From: Cryobacterium algoritolerans
GTDB taxonomy: Bacteria; Actinomycetota; Actinomycetes; Actinomycetales; Microbacteriaceae
Assembly: GCF_004402785.1 (NCBI RefSeq)
Contig: NZ_SOFP01000083.1
Coordinates: 1-64,000, forward strand
DNA length: 64,000 bases
Reading direction: 5' to 3'
The position numbers were made by a program, and so were the translations under genes. This document shows, one piece after another, positions 54,898-63,698 of this stretch. The notes under the pieces were generated by a model. It was not told the DNA's origin. It did not search any database and saw nothing but the letters and a program-made list of their open reading frames with translations. Every line of letters starts with the position of its first letter. The first letter of the stretch is position 1.

Positions 54898-54923
54898 GGA
54901 ATAGCATCCGATTAGGATGTGTT
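54898..54923 (+). promoter_or_regulatory. SigR/SigH-type promoter of trxB-trxA
   Basis: GGAAT (54898-54902), exactly 18 bp, then GTT (54921-54923). This matches the GGAAT-N18-GTT consensus of the thiol-oxidative-stress sigma factors SigR (Streptomyces) and SigH (Mycobacterium), which control trxBA there. It is about 60 bp before the trxB start. Confidence 0.75.
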
Positions 54924-54983
54924 GTACCCGGCAGCCAGGCAAGTAATCTCTGCCCTGCCCCCCAATTCGAAGGAGTTCCCCGC

Positions 54984-55958
54984 GTGCGCCAGATCATCAT
55001 CATCGGCTCAGGACCGGCCGGCTTCACGGCCGCCATCTACGCCGCACGCGCCAACCTGAATCCGCTGCTGATCGCCAGCTCCGTTGAAGCCGGCGGTGAA
55101 CTGATGAACACGACCGAGGTCGAGAACTTCCCCGGCTTCCCCGACGGGATCCAGGGACCGGAGCTGATGGCCAAAATGCAGGAGCAGGCCGAACGCTTCG
55201 GCACCGAGGTCGTCTACGACGACGTCACAGCGCTCGAGCTCACCGGCGCAACCAAGACCGTCACGCTCGGCTCCGGCGAGACCCACGAGGCACTGGCCGT
55301 GATCTTCGCCACCGGTTCGGCGTATCGCAAGCTCGGGCTCCCCGACGAAGAGCGACTGTCCGGTCGCGGCGTGTCCTGGTGCGCCACCTGCGACGGGTTC
55401 TTCTTCAAAGAGAAGACCATTGCCGTGATCGGCGGCGGTGACTCCGCCATGGAGGAAGCCACCTTCCTGACCAGGTTCGCCAGCAAGGTCTATGTCGTAC
55501 ACCGCAAGGACACGCTCCGTGCCTCGAAGATCATGCAGGAGCGGGCGTTCGCGAACCCGAAGATCGAATTCGTCTGGAACTCCGCGGTCGTCGGCATCAC
55601 CGGGGCCGAGGCCGTCGACGGATTGCGCCTACGCAACATCATGTCCGGCACGGAGACCAGCCTGCCGGTCGGCGGAGTCTTCGTCGCCATCGGAAACGAC
55701 CCGCGCACCCACCTCGTGCACGCACAACTCGACCTGACCCCCGAGGGCACCATCGCCGTCGCCGGCCGCTCGTCCAAGACCAGCCAGACCGGCGTCTTCG
55801 CCGCCGGCGACGTCATCGACCCGACCTACCGCCAGGCCGTGACGGCCGCCGCATCCGGCACCGTCGCAGCGCTCGACGCCGAGCACTACCTCGCTTCCCT
55901 TCCCGCGGACCTGCTGGCTGACGCCGGCGAGACCGAACTCGTATCAGTCACCAACTAA
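54984..55958 (+). CDS. trxB: Thioredoxin-disulfide reductase
   Basis: 324 aa from GTG at 54984 with AAGGAG upstream. FAD-binding GSGPAGFTAAIYAARA, redox-active WCATCDG (about residue 135), NADPH-binding IGGGDSAMEEA, and AAGDVIDPTYRQAVTAAASG. Reduces thioredoxin encoded next door. Confidence 0.96.
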   Translation: MRQIIIIGSGPAGFTAAIYAARANLNPLLIASSVEAGGELMNTTEVENFPGFPDGIQGPELMAKMQEQAERFGTEVVYDDVTALELTGATKTVTLGSGETHEALAVIFATGSAYRKLGLPDEERLSGRGVSWCATCDGFFFKEKTIAVIGGGDSAMEEATFLTRFASKVYVVHRKDTLRASKIMQERAFANPKIEFVWNSAVVGITGAEAVDGLRLRNIMSGTETSLPVGGVFVAIGNDPRTHLVHAQLDLTPEGTIAVAGRSSKTSQTGVFAAGDVIDPTYRQAVTAAASGTVAALDAEHYLASLPADLLADAGETELVSVTN

Positions 55959-55969
55959 GGAGTAAAAAC

Positions 55970-56293
55970 ATGTCTGCACGCGCCGTTACCGACGCGACTT
56001 TCGACCAGGAAGTCATCAACAACGAAAAGACCGTTCTGGTCGACTTCTGGGCCGAGTGGTGTGGCCCGTGTCGCGCCGTCAGTCCGATCCTCGACCAGAT
56101 CGCGAGCGAGAACGCCGACAAGATCGACATCGTCAAGCTCAACGTCGACGACTTTCCGGCCCTGGCCGCGAAGTACCAGATCACCTCCATCCCCGCGATG
56201 AAGGTGTTCCAGGGGGGTGAGGTCGTCAAGACCGTCATCGGAGCCAAGCCCAAGGTCGCCCTCGTGGCCGACCTGGCCGCCTATCTGGCCTAG
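55970..56293 (+). CDS. trxA: Thioredoxin
   Basis: 107 aa. Active site WAEWCGPCRA (about residues 29-38), KYQITSIPAMKVFQGGE with the cis-Pro. AAGGAG precedes the ATG. Partner of TrxB and main cytosolic disulfide reductant alongside mycothiol. Confidence 0.97.
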   Translation: MSARAVTDATFDQEVINNEKTVLVDFWAEWCGPCRAVSPILDQIASENADKIDIVKLNVDDFPALAAKYQITSIPAMKVFQGGEVVKTVIGAKPKVALVADLAAYLA

Positions 56294-56327
56294 TTCAGTC
56301 ACCGGCCGTCAGGTCGATACACGTGAG

Positions 56328-56363
56328 GACCCGCCCGGTACCACCACCCGGGCGGGTCTTTTT
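56328..56363 (+). terminator. Rho-independent terminator after trxA
   Basis: 10-bp stem ACCCGCCCGG / CCGGGCGGGT (56329-56338, 56348-56357) followed by CTTTTT. Confidence 0.93.
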
Positions 56364-56479
56364 CGTACCCCGATGGTCCCCACCCGACCTGACCCCTGCA
56401 CGGTCACCGGAATTCGCCGCGAGGACAAGCCCCTGCGCGACACCGCCTACGATTGAAGCCACACCAGAACGGACGTGAC

Positions 56480-57799
56480 GTGACAGGACAGGGTTCACCC
56501 CAGACCGGCAACAATCTCGACCCGTGGTACCACCACTACGCCGAGCGAGCCGCGGGCCTGCGCGCCTCCGAGGTCAGGGCCCTCTTCGCCGTGGCCTCCC
56601 GCCCCGAGGTGGTCTCCCTCGCCGGAGGCATGCCGTTCGTGGCGGCACTGCCACCAGACCTTGTGATCAACGCAATGGGCCGGGTCATGCGCGAACAGGG
56701 CCCGACAGCCCTGCAATACGGCTCCGGTCAAGGGGTTCCCGTGCTGCGGGAACAGATCCTCGAGGTGATGGCGCTCGAAGGCATCCGCGCCCACGCCGAT
56801 GACGTGGTTGTCACCACGGGCTCCCAGCACGCCCTCGAACTCGTCAGCAAGCTCTTCCTCGACCCGGGCGACGTCGTGCTCTCCGAGGGCCCCAGCTACG
56901 TGACGGCCATGGTCATCTTCAAGTCCTATCAGGCCGAGGTTGACCACGTACCCATGGACGAGCACGGTCTCATCCCGGAGGCACTACGGGAGCACATCAT
57001 CACCGTCAAGGCCGCCGGCAAGACGATCAAGTTCCTGTACACGATCCCCAACTTCCACAATCCCGCCGGAGTCACTCTGAGCTGGGCCCGCCGGATCGAG
57101 ATCCTGGAGATCTGCCGCCGGAACGACATCCTGGTGCTCGAAGACAATCCGTATGGCCTGCTCTACTTCGACCAGCCGGCCCCGGATGCGATGCGTTCGC
57201 TCGAACAGGACGGCGTTCTCTACCTCGGCACGTTCTCCAAGACCCTCGCCCCGGGCTTCCGCGTGGGTTGGGCGATCGCGCCCCACGCCATCCGCGAGAA
57301 GCTCGTGCTCGCCAACGAGGCCGCGGTGTTATCGCCGAGCTCCTTCAGCCAGCTGGTGATCTCCGAGTACCTCTCCAGCGCTGATTGGAAGGGTCAGATC
57401 AACACCTTCCGGGGTGTGTACCACGAACGGAAGAACGCCCTGCTCAGCGCGCTGGACGAGTACCTGCCCGAGCTGACCTGGACCAATCCCAACGGAGGCT
57501 TCTACGTCTGGGTCACCCTCCCCGACCCCCTCGACTCCAAGGCCATGCTTCCGCGGGCCGTCAAAGAACTCGTGGCGTACACGCCCGGGACGGCGTTCTT
57601 CGCGGACGGCGACGGTCGCCAGAATATGCGCCTATCCTTCTGCTATCCGACACCGGAACATATCCGAATTGGCATACGTCGCCTTGCTGCCGTGATTCGG
57701 GACGAACTCGACCTTCTCGACACGTTCGCCGGAACGGGCTCCCTGAATCTGAACCGGGAGAACTCGCGGTTCAGCTCGCCCCCGCCCGACATCTCCTAG
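56480..57799 (+). CDS. PLP-dependent aminotransferase (class I/II, MocR/2-aminoadipate-like)
   Basis: 439 aa from GTG at 56480. SLAGGMPFVAALPP, LQYGSGQGVPVLRE, TIPNFHNPAGVT, and the PLP lysine in GTFSKTLAPGFRVGW. It resembles the aminotransferase half of MocR regulators but has no GntR helix-turn-helix. The natural substrate is unknown. The position between trxA and ddl is shared by other Microbacteriaceae, as far as I recall; a cell-wall amino-acid role is possible. Confidence 0.85.
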   Translation: MTGQGSPQTGNNLDPWYHHYAERAAGLRASEVRALFAVASRPEVVSLAGGMPFVAALPPDLVINAMGRVMREQGPTALQYGSGQGVPVLREQILEVMALEGIRAHADDVVVTTGSQHALELVSKLFLDPGDVVLSEGPSYVTAMVIFKSYQAEVDHVPMDEHGLIPEALREHIITVKAAGKTIKFLYTIPNFHNPAGVTLSWARRIEILEICRRNDILVLEDNPYGLLYFDQPAPDAMRSLEQDGVLYLGTFSKTLAPGFRVGWAIAPHAIREKLVLANEAAVLSPSSFSQLVISEYLSSADWKGQINTFRGVYHERKNALLSALDEYLPELTWTNPNGGFYVWVTLPDPLDSKAMLPRAVKELVAYTPGTAFFADGDGRQNMRLSFCYPTPEHIRIGIRRLAAVIRDELDLLDTFAGTGSLNLNRENSRFSSPPPDIS

Positions 57800-57839
57800 C
57801 CCCAGAACCAATCGGCCAGAACAAGGAAAAACCCTGATC

Positions 57840-58796
57840 ATGAGTGAATTAGCGGTACTTGACATCATCGTGCTAGCCGGCGGGATCTCGCACGAACGCG
57901 ACGTGTCATTGCGTTCGGGACGCCGAGTCGCGGACGCACTCACGGGCCGAGGCCACACCGTAACCGTACTCGACCCACAGGCCGGGCTGCTCGCCGACCT
58001 CACGCGTCGCCACCCCGACGTGGTCTGGCCGGTGGTGCACGGGGCGACCGGTGAGGACGGCGCTCTCCTCGCTCTGCTCGAGACGACCGGAATCCCTCAC
58101 GTCGGTTCGCGAGGAGGACCGGCGGCACTCGCGTGGTCCAAGCCGACGGCGAAGGAACTCGTCCGTCGGGCCGGATTCCCGACTCCGGACTGGATCGCGC
58201 TCTCGAAGGAGACCTTCCGTGACCTAGGTGCCGCGAGTGTGCTCGAGCACGTTCTCTCCTCGCTGCCCACTCCACTGGTCGTCAAGCCGGCCGAGGGCGG
58301 CTCGGCCCAGGGTGTCACCATCGTCGAGACGTCAGCGGAACTGCCGCGCGCGATGGTCGACGCGTACACCTACGCATCCGTCGCGGTCGTAGAAGAGAAG
58401 ATCATCGGCACCGAACTTGCAGTCACCGTCATCGACACCGGTGACGGACCCACCGCACTGCCGGCCGTGGAGATCTCTCCCCTCGTCGGCGTCTACAGCT
58501 TCGAGGCACGGTATATCGCCGGCGACACACTCTTCTACACCCCGGCCCGAATCTCTCCCGAGGTCGCCGCGCGGGTCGCCGAGACTGCCGTGGCCGTGCA
58601 CAGCCTCCTCGGACTCCGACACATCTCCCGGATCGATCTCATCGTCGACGACCATGGCACACCATGGTTCCTTGAGGCGAACGTGCTTCCGGGATTGACG
58701 GAGACCAGCCTCGTACCGCAATCGATCGAGGCCTCCGGCCAGTCCCTCGGCGCCGTCTACGAAGCACTTGCCCAGGCGGCACTCGAACACGACTGA
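57840..58796 (+). CDS. ddl: D-alanine-D-alanine ligase
   Basis: 318 aa. ATP-grasp ligase: VLAGGISHERDVSLRSG (N-terminal motif), WPVVHGATGEDG, VVKPAEGGSAQGV, and the C-terminal FLEANVLPGLTETS. Makes D-Ala-D-Ala for peptidoglycan. Shorter than the usual ~350 aa Ddl; it could be a second ligase. AAGGAA lies upstream. Confidence 0.85.
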   Translation: MSELAVLDIIVLAGGISHERDVSLRSGRRVADALTGRGHTVTVLDPQAGLLADLTRRHPDVVWPVVHGATGEDGALLALLETTGIPHVGSRGGPAALAWSKPTAKELVRRAGFPTPDWIALSKETFRDLGAASVLEHVLSSLPTPLVVKPAEGGSAQGVTIVETSAELPRAMVDAYTYASVAVVEEKIIGTELAVTVIDTGDGPTALPAVEISPLVGVYSFEARYIAGDTLFYTPARISPEVAARVAETAVAVHSLLGLRHISRIDLIVDDHGTPWFLEANVLPGLTETSLVPQSIEASGQSLGAVYEALAQAALEHD

Positions 58797-58818
58797 AGTC
58801 TGCACGACCGGATTGAGT

Positions 58819-58834
58819 GGTTTCACGTGAAACA
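58819..58834. other. parS site 1
   Basis: Core GTTTCACGTGAAAC at 58820-58833, a perfect palindrome and the conserved ParB-binding site; 23 bp after the ddl stop. Confidence 0.95.
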
Positions 58835-59541
58835 TCGACAATCATCGACGGGCGGTGCTGAGCGCACTTCGATGATGCCTCATCTACTGCCCGGAAGAGT
58901 GCGAACGAACGCGTGGAAAGCCGCATTTCGTGTCGTCAGGATTGATCCTAAGGTCCACCACGGGAAGTTGACCGGACCGCTTTTTGCGGGGTTTTACGCC
59001 CAAATCTGCCCACTGTTGAATATTTCCCAGATTCATTTAGATTCCAGCAACGCGCCGGCAACCACGTCCAGGGTTTCAGGGGAGGTCAGCTGACCCTCTG
59101 GTTGCGACGCTGTCGACACTGCCGGGCCCCGATTTTGGGAATTGTCTCGATCGTCGCAGAGGGGCATGACGTGTGCGTCACACCGTAGCGCGTTAGTCGG
59201 TGGACCCTGAATCCCGCAACGCCGATAGCTTCCCCTCACGGCGTCCAACATGTCACCATCATTCCCAGACCATCATTCCCACACCGTCATTCCCGAACTG
59301 CCATCGGATGGCCTGTGCTCGCGACAGGGCCTGGATCCACGGAAGCAACCCGTCCGGTCGGGGGATGGATCCTTCCCCTCTCAATCGTGACTTCGGCCTC
59401 GTTCACGCCACCGGAAACGCACTCACACGCTGCGCGGTCCAGACGCTGACAGGGAACGGGCACGTCGAAGCTCATGTTCTCCACCAGGACCGGGGATGTC
59501 TCACCGCCGCGATCCCATTCCCGTAAACCCTTAGCGTCAAC

Positions 59542-59555
59542 GTTTCACGTGAAAC
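59542..59555. other. parS site 2
   Basis: Exact GTTTCACGTGAAAC core in the non-coding region. Confidence 0.95.
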
Positions 59556-60125
59556 ATTCTCCAGAGTTTCCACTCAGGACGAACGCAGGGTGGCAACGAG
59601 TATCGAGGCCGGTACGCACTCAACACCCGTGTACTCACAGCCCACGCCTACACGGCAAACGAATTCCACCGCCGGCGTGAACACCCCCCAGCCGGACACT
59701 CGACGTGCTCCCTTCGACCTGTTGCGGAGATCTTAGAACTGGTCAACTTGCCAGCCGCGGTCGGAGACCGCCTTCAAAAGAATCGAGCGCTTACCTGGCC
59801 CTCGGAGCAGCAGTGGTGAGCAAGTGCGTATAGATCGATTCCCAAGGAAATCGAACCCCGGGATCTGGGACGAGTATCGACAATGCGTCCCGCTGGGGGT
59901 CTCGACGGCGGGTCACTGCCGCTGTTGGCCAGGCCTCGTTCGGCCAGCGCCGTGCTCGTGTGCAGCCGGCGAACACGGTCGCCGGCACTGCTCGACAAAC
60001 CGTCACCACCCGCGCCCAGCCCGCGCCCTGGCGATGACAGGCGACTTCCGGTCGCACTGGCAGGACAGGCAAGGCAGGGAAGGAAAGGGAACTTCCGGTT
60101 AGCGGGCGGCCCAGCAGGCGACCCG

Positions 60126-60240
60126 GCGTGCGACCCGGCGTGCGACTCAGCGTGCGACCCGGCGTGCGGCTCAGCGTGCGGCTCAACGTGCGGCTCAGCG
60201 TGCGGCTCAGCGTGCGGCTCAGCGTGCGGCTCAGCGTGCT
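60126..60240. repeat. 12-bp tandem array A (GCGTGCGGCTCA)
   Basis: Nine 12-bp units GCGTGCGRCYCR followed by a partial unit. Spacer-free, so not CRISPR. Located between parS sites 2 and 3. Confidence 0.93.
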
Positions 60241-60352
60241 GAGTCTGCCACCGGAACGGCACTGGCAACAGGCTCACGCCCAGGTACACCGTGGCGACGG
60301 ACGGGATGACACCGTGCCGGTGAACCCGCCGCGAAGCCCGGGGGAGAGCCTG

Positions 60353-60472
60353 CCGCAGAACCCACCGCAGAACCCACCGCAGAACCTGACGCAGTACCCA
60401 CCGCAGTACCCACCGCAGTACCCACCGCAGTACCCACCGCAGTACCCACCGCAGTACCCACCGCAGTACCCA
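60353..60472. repeat. 12-bp tandem array B (CCGCAGTACCCA)
   Basis: Ten 12-bp units; the first three read CCGCAGAACCYR and the last seven CGCAGTACCCA. In the plus strand it would encode QYPP repeats, but no gene context supports translation. About 110 bp after array A. Confidence 0.93.
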
Positions 60473-60658
60473 CCCGGGCGCCTGACGGAGCGCCTGCCGG
60501 AACACGTGGGGAAAACCGGGTAGCGGTGGGGGAGTGAGTGCGGTTGCGCTCTAATGTATCCGGGACCGGTTTCCTGCGCGCATGACCGAACCCGAGCTAT
60601 TGGGACAGGAGCCCTGAACACTGCAGCCCATCGAACAGGGCAGGCCAAGCGACGGTCG

Positions 60659-60674
60659 TGTTTCACGTGAAACA
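60659..60674. other. parS site 3
   Basis: Perfect 16-bp TGTTTCACGTGAAACA, the full consensus. Confidence 0.96.
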
Positions 60675-61524
60675 TGATGCGGCTCGCCCGGAGCAGTGAC
60701 ACCTAATCGTGTCTCCCCACGCCACACGCGGCGGGTGACGCTCCGACCAGACAGTACCCACTTAGACAGCCTCCTCCTGGATGGACCCAATCAGGACGAG
60801 GAAGCCGACCAAAAACACCGGCCGTCGTGCCGTGGACACTCGTCCAGGGCTGACACCACCCGGGTTCACGACGCCACGCTGGCCCGAGCGACGACCAAGG
60901 GTCCGGGCTGACCGTAAGGGCGCCGCTGGCGCTGTGACGGATGAGGCGCCCGGTAGGGCGGAGTACGGAGCGCCAGGCGCTAGGGGTATTGGGCTCTGAG
61001 GGTGTGCTCCGGACCTGGGGTGACCACCGACGACCAGCTCTCGCGAACCGCCGCAGAACGCGGCCAACCGCGGCGCAAGACAGATCGACTATCGAGGCGC
61101 AACAGCGCTGTGACACGCTGGCAGCCGCGGCAGGCGCCGTAAAAGGGAAGCAGCGCAGCAGCCAGCGCATGCGCCGATACATGCATGAGCCCTCAGGAGC
61201 TCGTGTACGTGGCGCCGAAGATCGGACACGCAATGCACGGGAACTCCATGAGCGGCGCACGACCCAGCAGCGCGCCGCCGATAGCCGGACACGGCTCCAC
61301 GGCCGTGCGTGACACCATCACATCATCGAGGACAATTTCCCGCAGTCGCTGCGCACACCGTCGATCTTGTGGCCGCTGCGACATCCCACCAACGGCCACG
61401 CAAAGCACTACGCTTCACGACACCGGTTGAAGCGCTCGACGAGTAGCGACTGGTACTCCAAGAATCCGAAGGTCGCAAAGCCCAGTTGACTCCGCCCTCC
61501 GTCACCTCCACGCAGCGTCAGCAT

Positions 61525-61538
61525 GTTTCACGTGAAAC
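61525..61538. other. parS site 4
   Basis: Exact GTTTCACGTGAAAC core, about 180 bp downstream of the parB stop. Confidence 0.95.
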
Positions 61539-61716
61539 TATGCAGACAAGCCACTGCAGGCCGCACGAAGCAGCACGCATTGGCACCCAGTTTCGGAGCA
61601 TGGGGGAGTGGGCAAGCCGCTCGCATAGGCTGTCAAGAGAGTGCGGGAACAGCCCAGGTACGCAAAGGAGCCCAGCAGGAAGCCCGGCACGAGACCTCCC
61701 CAAGAATCAAAAAAGA

Positions 61717-62676
61717 TCAGCTGGCGCCGAAACCCGGTTCGCCAATGACGCCCAAAATTCGGTTGAGGTCACCTATTGTCGCAAAATCAACCGTGATCTG
61801 GCCTTTTCTTGCACCTAAGCGGATCTTCACCCGGGTGTCGAGCCGGTCCCCGAGGTGATCCGCAATCTCGTCGAGGTGCCCCTGCCGGCGGCCGGCAGCC
61901 GGCTTCGCCTTCGTCGGGCGAGATTCGGTGGTGGCGGCTGCCTCAGCCGCGCGCACGGACAGGTCCTCGTTGACAATCTTGTCGGCAAGCCGCAGCATTC
62001 CCTCGGCGTCACCAACCGAGAGGATGGCCCGGGCGTGGCCGGCCGTGAGAACACCGGCGGCAACGCGAAGCTGGACCGCCTCCGGAAGCTTCAGCAGACG
62101 AATGGTGTTCGTTATCTGAGGACGGGACCGCCCGATCTTCTGGGCAAGTTCATCCTGGGTGATGCCGAAATCGGCCAGCAGTTGCTGGTACGCAGATGCC
62201 TCCTCCAGAGGATTGAGCTGTGCGCGGTGCAGGTTCTCCAGCAGCGCGTCGCGCAACATGTCGACATCCGCGGTCTCCCGCACGATGGCCGGGATGGTGT
62301 CGAGGCCAACCTCTTTCGTGGCGCGCAACCTGCGCTCACCCATGACCAGTTCGTACTTCCCTGGCAGCTCCAGGATCGGCCGCACCACGATCGGCTGCAG
62401 AACACCGACCTCGCGAATGCTGTGAACAAGTTCGGCGAGGTCGCTCTCGTCGAAGACACTCCGGGGCTGGTGTGCGTTCGGCACGATATCCGCGGGATCG
62501 AGGTGAGCCAGACGCGCCCCCGGAACGGGCAGGAGATCCTGGGCTTCCACCATCTCGACCGGACGCAACGCCTCGGAGTACGGGAAGAAAACGTCGACCG
62601 GGCGGGCGAGCGTCGGGTCGTCCTGTATGGGGATCAGGGCACCGATTCCCCGACCAAGTCCGGTTCGTTTAGCCAT
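61717..62676 (-). CDS. parB: Chromosome-partitioning protein ParB
   Basis: 319 aa. N-terminal MAKRTGLGRGIGALIP (ParA-contacting), CTPase/ParB domain VPNAHQPRSVFDE...ELVMGERRLRATK (GERR motif), helix-turn-helix GITQDELAQKIGRSRPQITN that reads parS, and a C-terminal dimerisation domain. AGGAG upstream; overlaps parA by 8 bp. Confidence 0.96.
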   Translation of the reverse strand: MAKRTGLGRGIGALIPIQDDPTLARPVDVFFPYSEALRPVEMVEAQDLLPVPGARLAHLDPADIVPNAHQPRSVFDESDLAELVHSIREVGVLQPIVVRPILELPGKYELVMGERRLRATKEVGLDTIPAIVRETADVDMLRDALLENLHRAQLNPLEEASAYQQLLADFGITQDELAQKIGRSRPQITNTIRLLKLPEAVQLRVAAGVLTAGHARAILSVGDAEGMLRLADKIVNEDLSVRAAEAAATTESRPTKAKPAAGRRQGHLDEIADHLGDRLDTRVKIRLGARKGQITVDFATIGDLNRILGVIGEPGFGAS

Positions 62677-63613
62677 TACTACGCTTCTCCTGTCCTGGGG
62701 CGCCCCGTCGGGCGATTTCTGCTGCTGCTTCGAGGTAGGAGAGCGATCCTGCAGAGTTCAGGTCGTAGCTAATGACGCTCTGGCCGTAGCTCGGGGCCTC
62801 AGACACGCGCACAGAGCGCGGAATCAGCGTATCCAGCACCTGGTTCGGGAAATGGTCCCGCACATCCTGCGCCACCTGGTTGGCCAGGTTGGTGCGGCTG
62901 TCGTACATCGTGAGCAGGATCGTGGACACCGTCAGTTCCGGATTGAGGTGTTTCTCAATCAACTCAATGTTCTTGAGGAGCTGGCTGAGACCCTCGAGGG
63001 CGTAGTACTCGCACTGGATCGGGATGAGCACCTCGCGCGCGGCGACGAAGGCGTTGATCGTGAGCAGCCCCAACGATGGCGGACAATCAATGAAGACGTA
63101 ATCATAGGGATCCTCCATCGACTTCAGGTGCACCGCGAGGGCGCGGCTGAGCCGTTGCTCCCTGGCGACGAGGGAGACAAGTTCGATCTCTGCTCCGGCC
63201 AGGTGGATGGTCGCGGGCACGCAATACAGCGAACCGACCTCTGGACTCTCCTGTACGACAGCGGCCAGTTCCATGTCGTTCACGATGACGTCGTAAACGC
63301 TCGGGGTTTCCGCACGGTGTTCGACGCCAAGTGCCGTTGACGCATTGCCCTGGGGGTCAAGGTCAATCACCAACACGCGGGCACCCTGCCTGGACAGTGC
63401 CGCCGCGAGGTTGACTGCGGTCGTGGTCTTGCCGACCCCGCCCTTCTGGTTCGAGATGGTGATCACCCGGGTCTGTTCGGGTTTCGGCAGCTGCTCGGCC
63501 GCGATCACCTGCCGACGACGAGTCAGCTCGGAGATCTCGCGCGCCAGGGGAGTGGTGTCGTCGAACCCTGGGGCGGTCTTGGTGCTTTGCTGGTTTTCGC
63601 CAGGATGTTTCAC
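62669..63613 (-). CDS. parA: Chromosome-partitioning ATPase ParA
   Basis: 314 aa. Deviant Walker A KGGVGKTTTAVNLAAAL (about residues 57-73), DLDPQGNAST, FIDCPPSLGLLTINA. Drives origin segregation with ParB-parS. The proposed GTG start at 63613 lies inside parS site 5; AAAGG 6 nt upstream fits a Shine-Dalgarno. Confidence 0.95.
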   Translation of the reverse strand: MKHPGENQQSTKTAPGFDDTTPLAREISELTRRRQVIAAEQLPKPEQTRVITISNQKGGVGKTTTAVNLAAALSRQGARVLVIDLDPQGNASTALGVEHRAETPSVYDVIVNDMELAAVVQESPEVGSLYCVPATIHLAGAEIELVSLVAREQRLSRALAVHLKSMEDPYDYVFIDCPPSLGLLTINAFVAAREVLIPIQCEYYALEGLSQLLKNIELIEKHLNPELTVSTILLTMYDSRTNLANQVAQDVRDHFPNQVLDTLIPRSVRVSEAPSYGQSVISYDLNSAGSLSYLEAAAEIARRGAPGQEKRSNG

Positions 63614-63620
63614 GTGAAAC
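63607..63620. other. parS site 5, overlapping the parA start codon
   Basis: Exact GTTTCACGTGAAAC core; the GTG at its centre (read on the minus strand, 63613-63611) is the likely parA initiator. ParB binding here could repress parA-parB. Confidence 0.93.
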
Positions 63621-63698
63621 CTTTGCAGTCGACGGTTAATGAGCCATCCAGAGGCCCTGATTCTGACCGCACCTATCGCTCAGGCCGAAAATCGGGGA

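Larger units (their letters stand above)
58797..61716. other. Gene-poor centromere-like region with four parS sites
   Basis: 2.9 kb between ddl and parB. Open frames here have arginine- or serine-rich, low-complexity products and no recognisable domain. It contains four exact parS cores and two 12-bp tandem arrays (listed separately), and nothing else that I could identify. A further parS lies at the parA start. Confidence 0.75.

Noticed and set aside
60128-60523. Open frame encoding QYPP/NPPQ repeats as a secreted repeat protein
   Set aside because: It is simply the translation of array B plus array A, with no signal peptide, ribosome-binding site or supporting neighbours; the opposite strand is equally open.
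58827-61260. Several 70-240 residue open frames in the parS region
   Set aside because: Products are Arg/Ser/Pro-rich with no domain or hydrophobic pattern, overlap on both strands, and run through parS sites and repeats.
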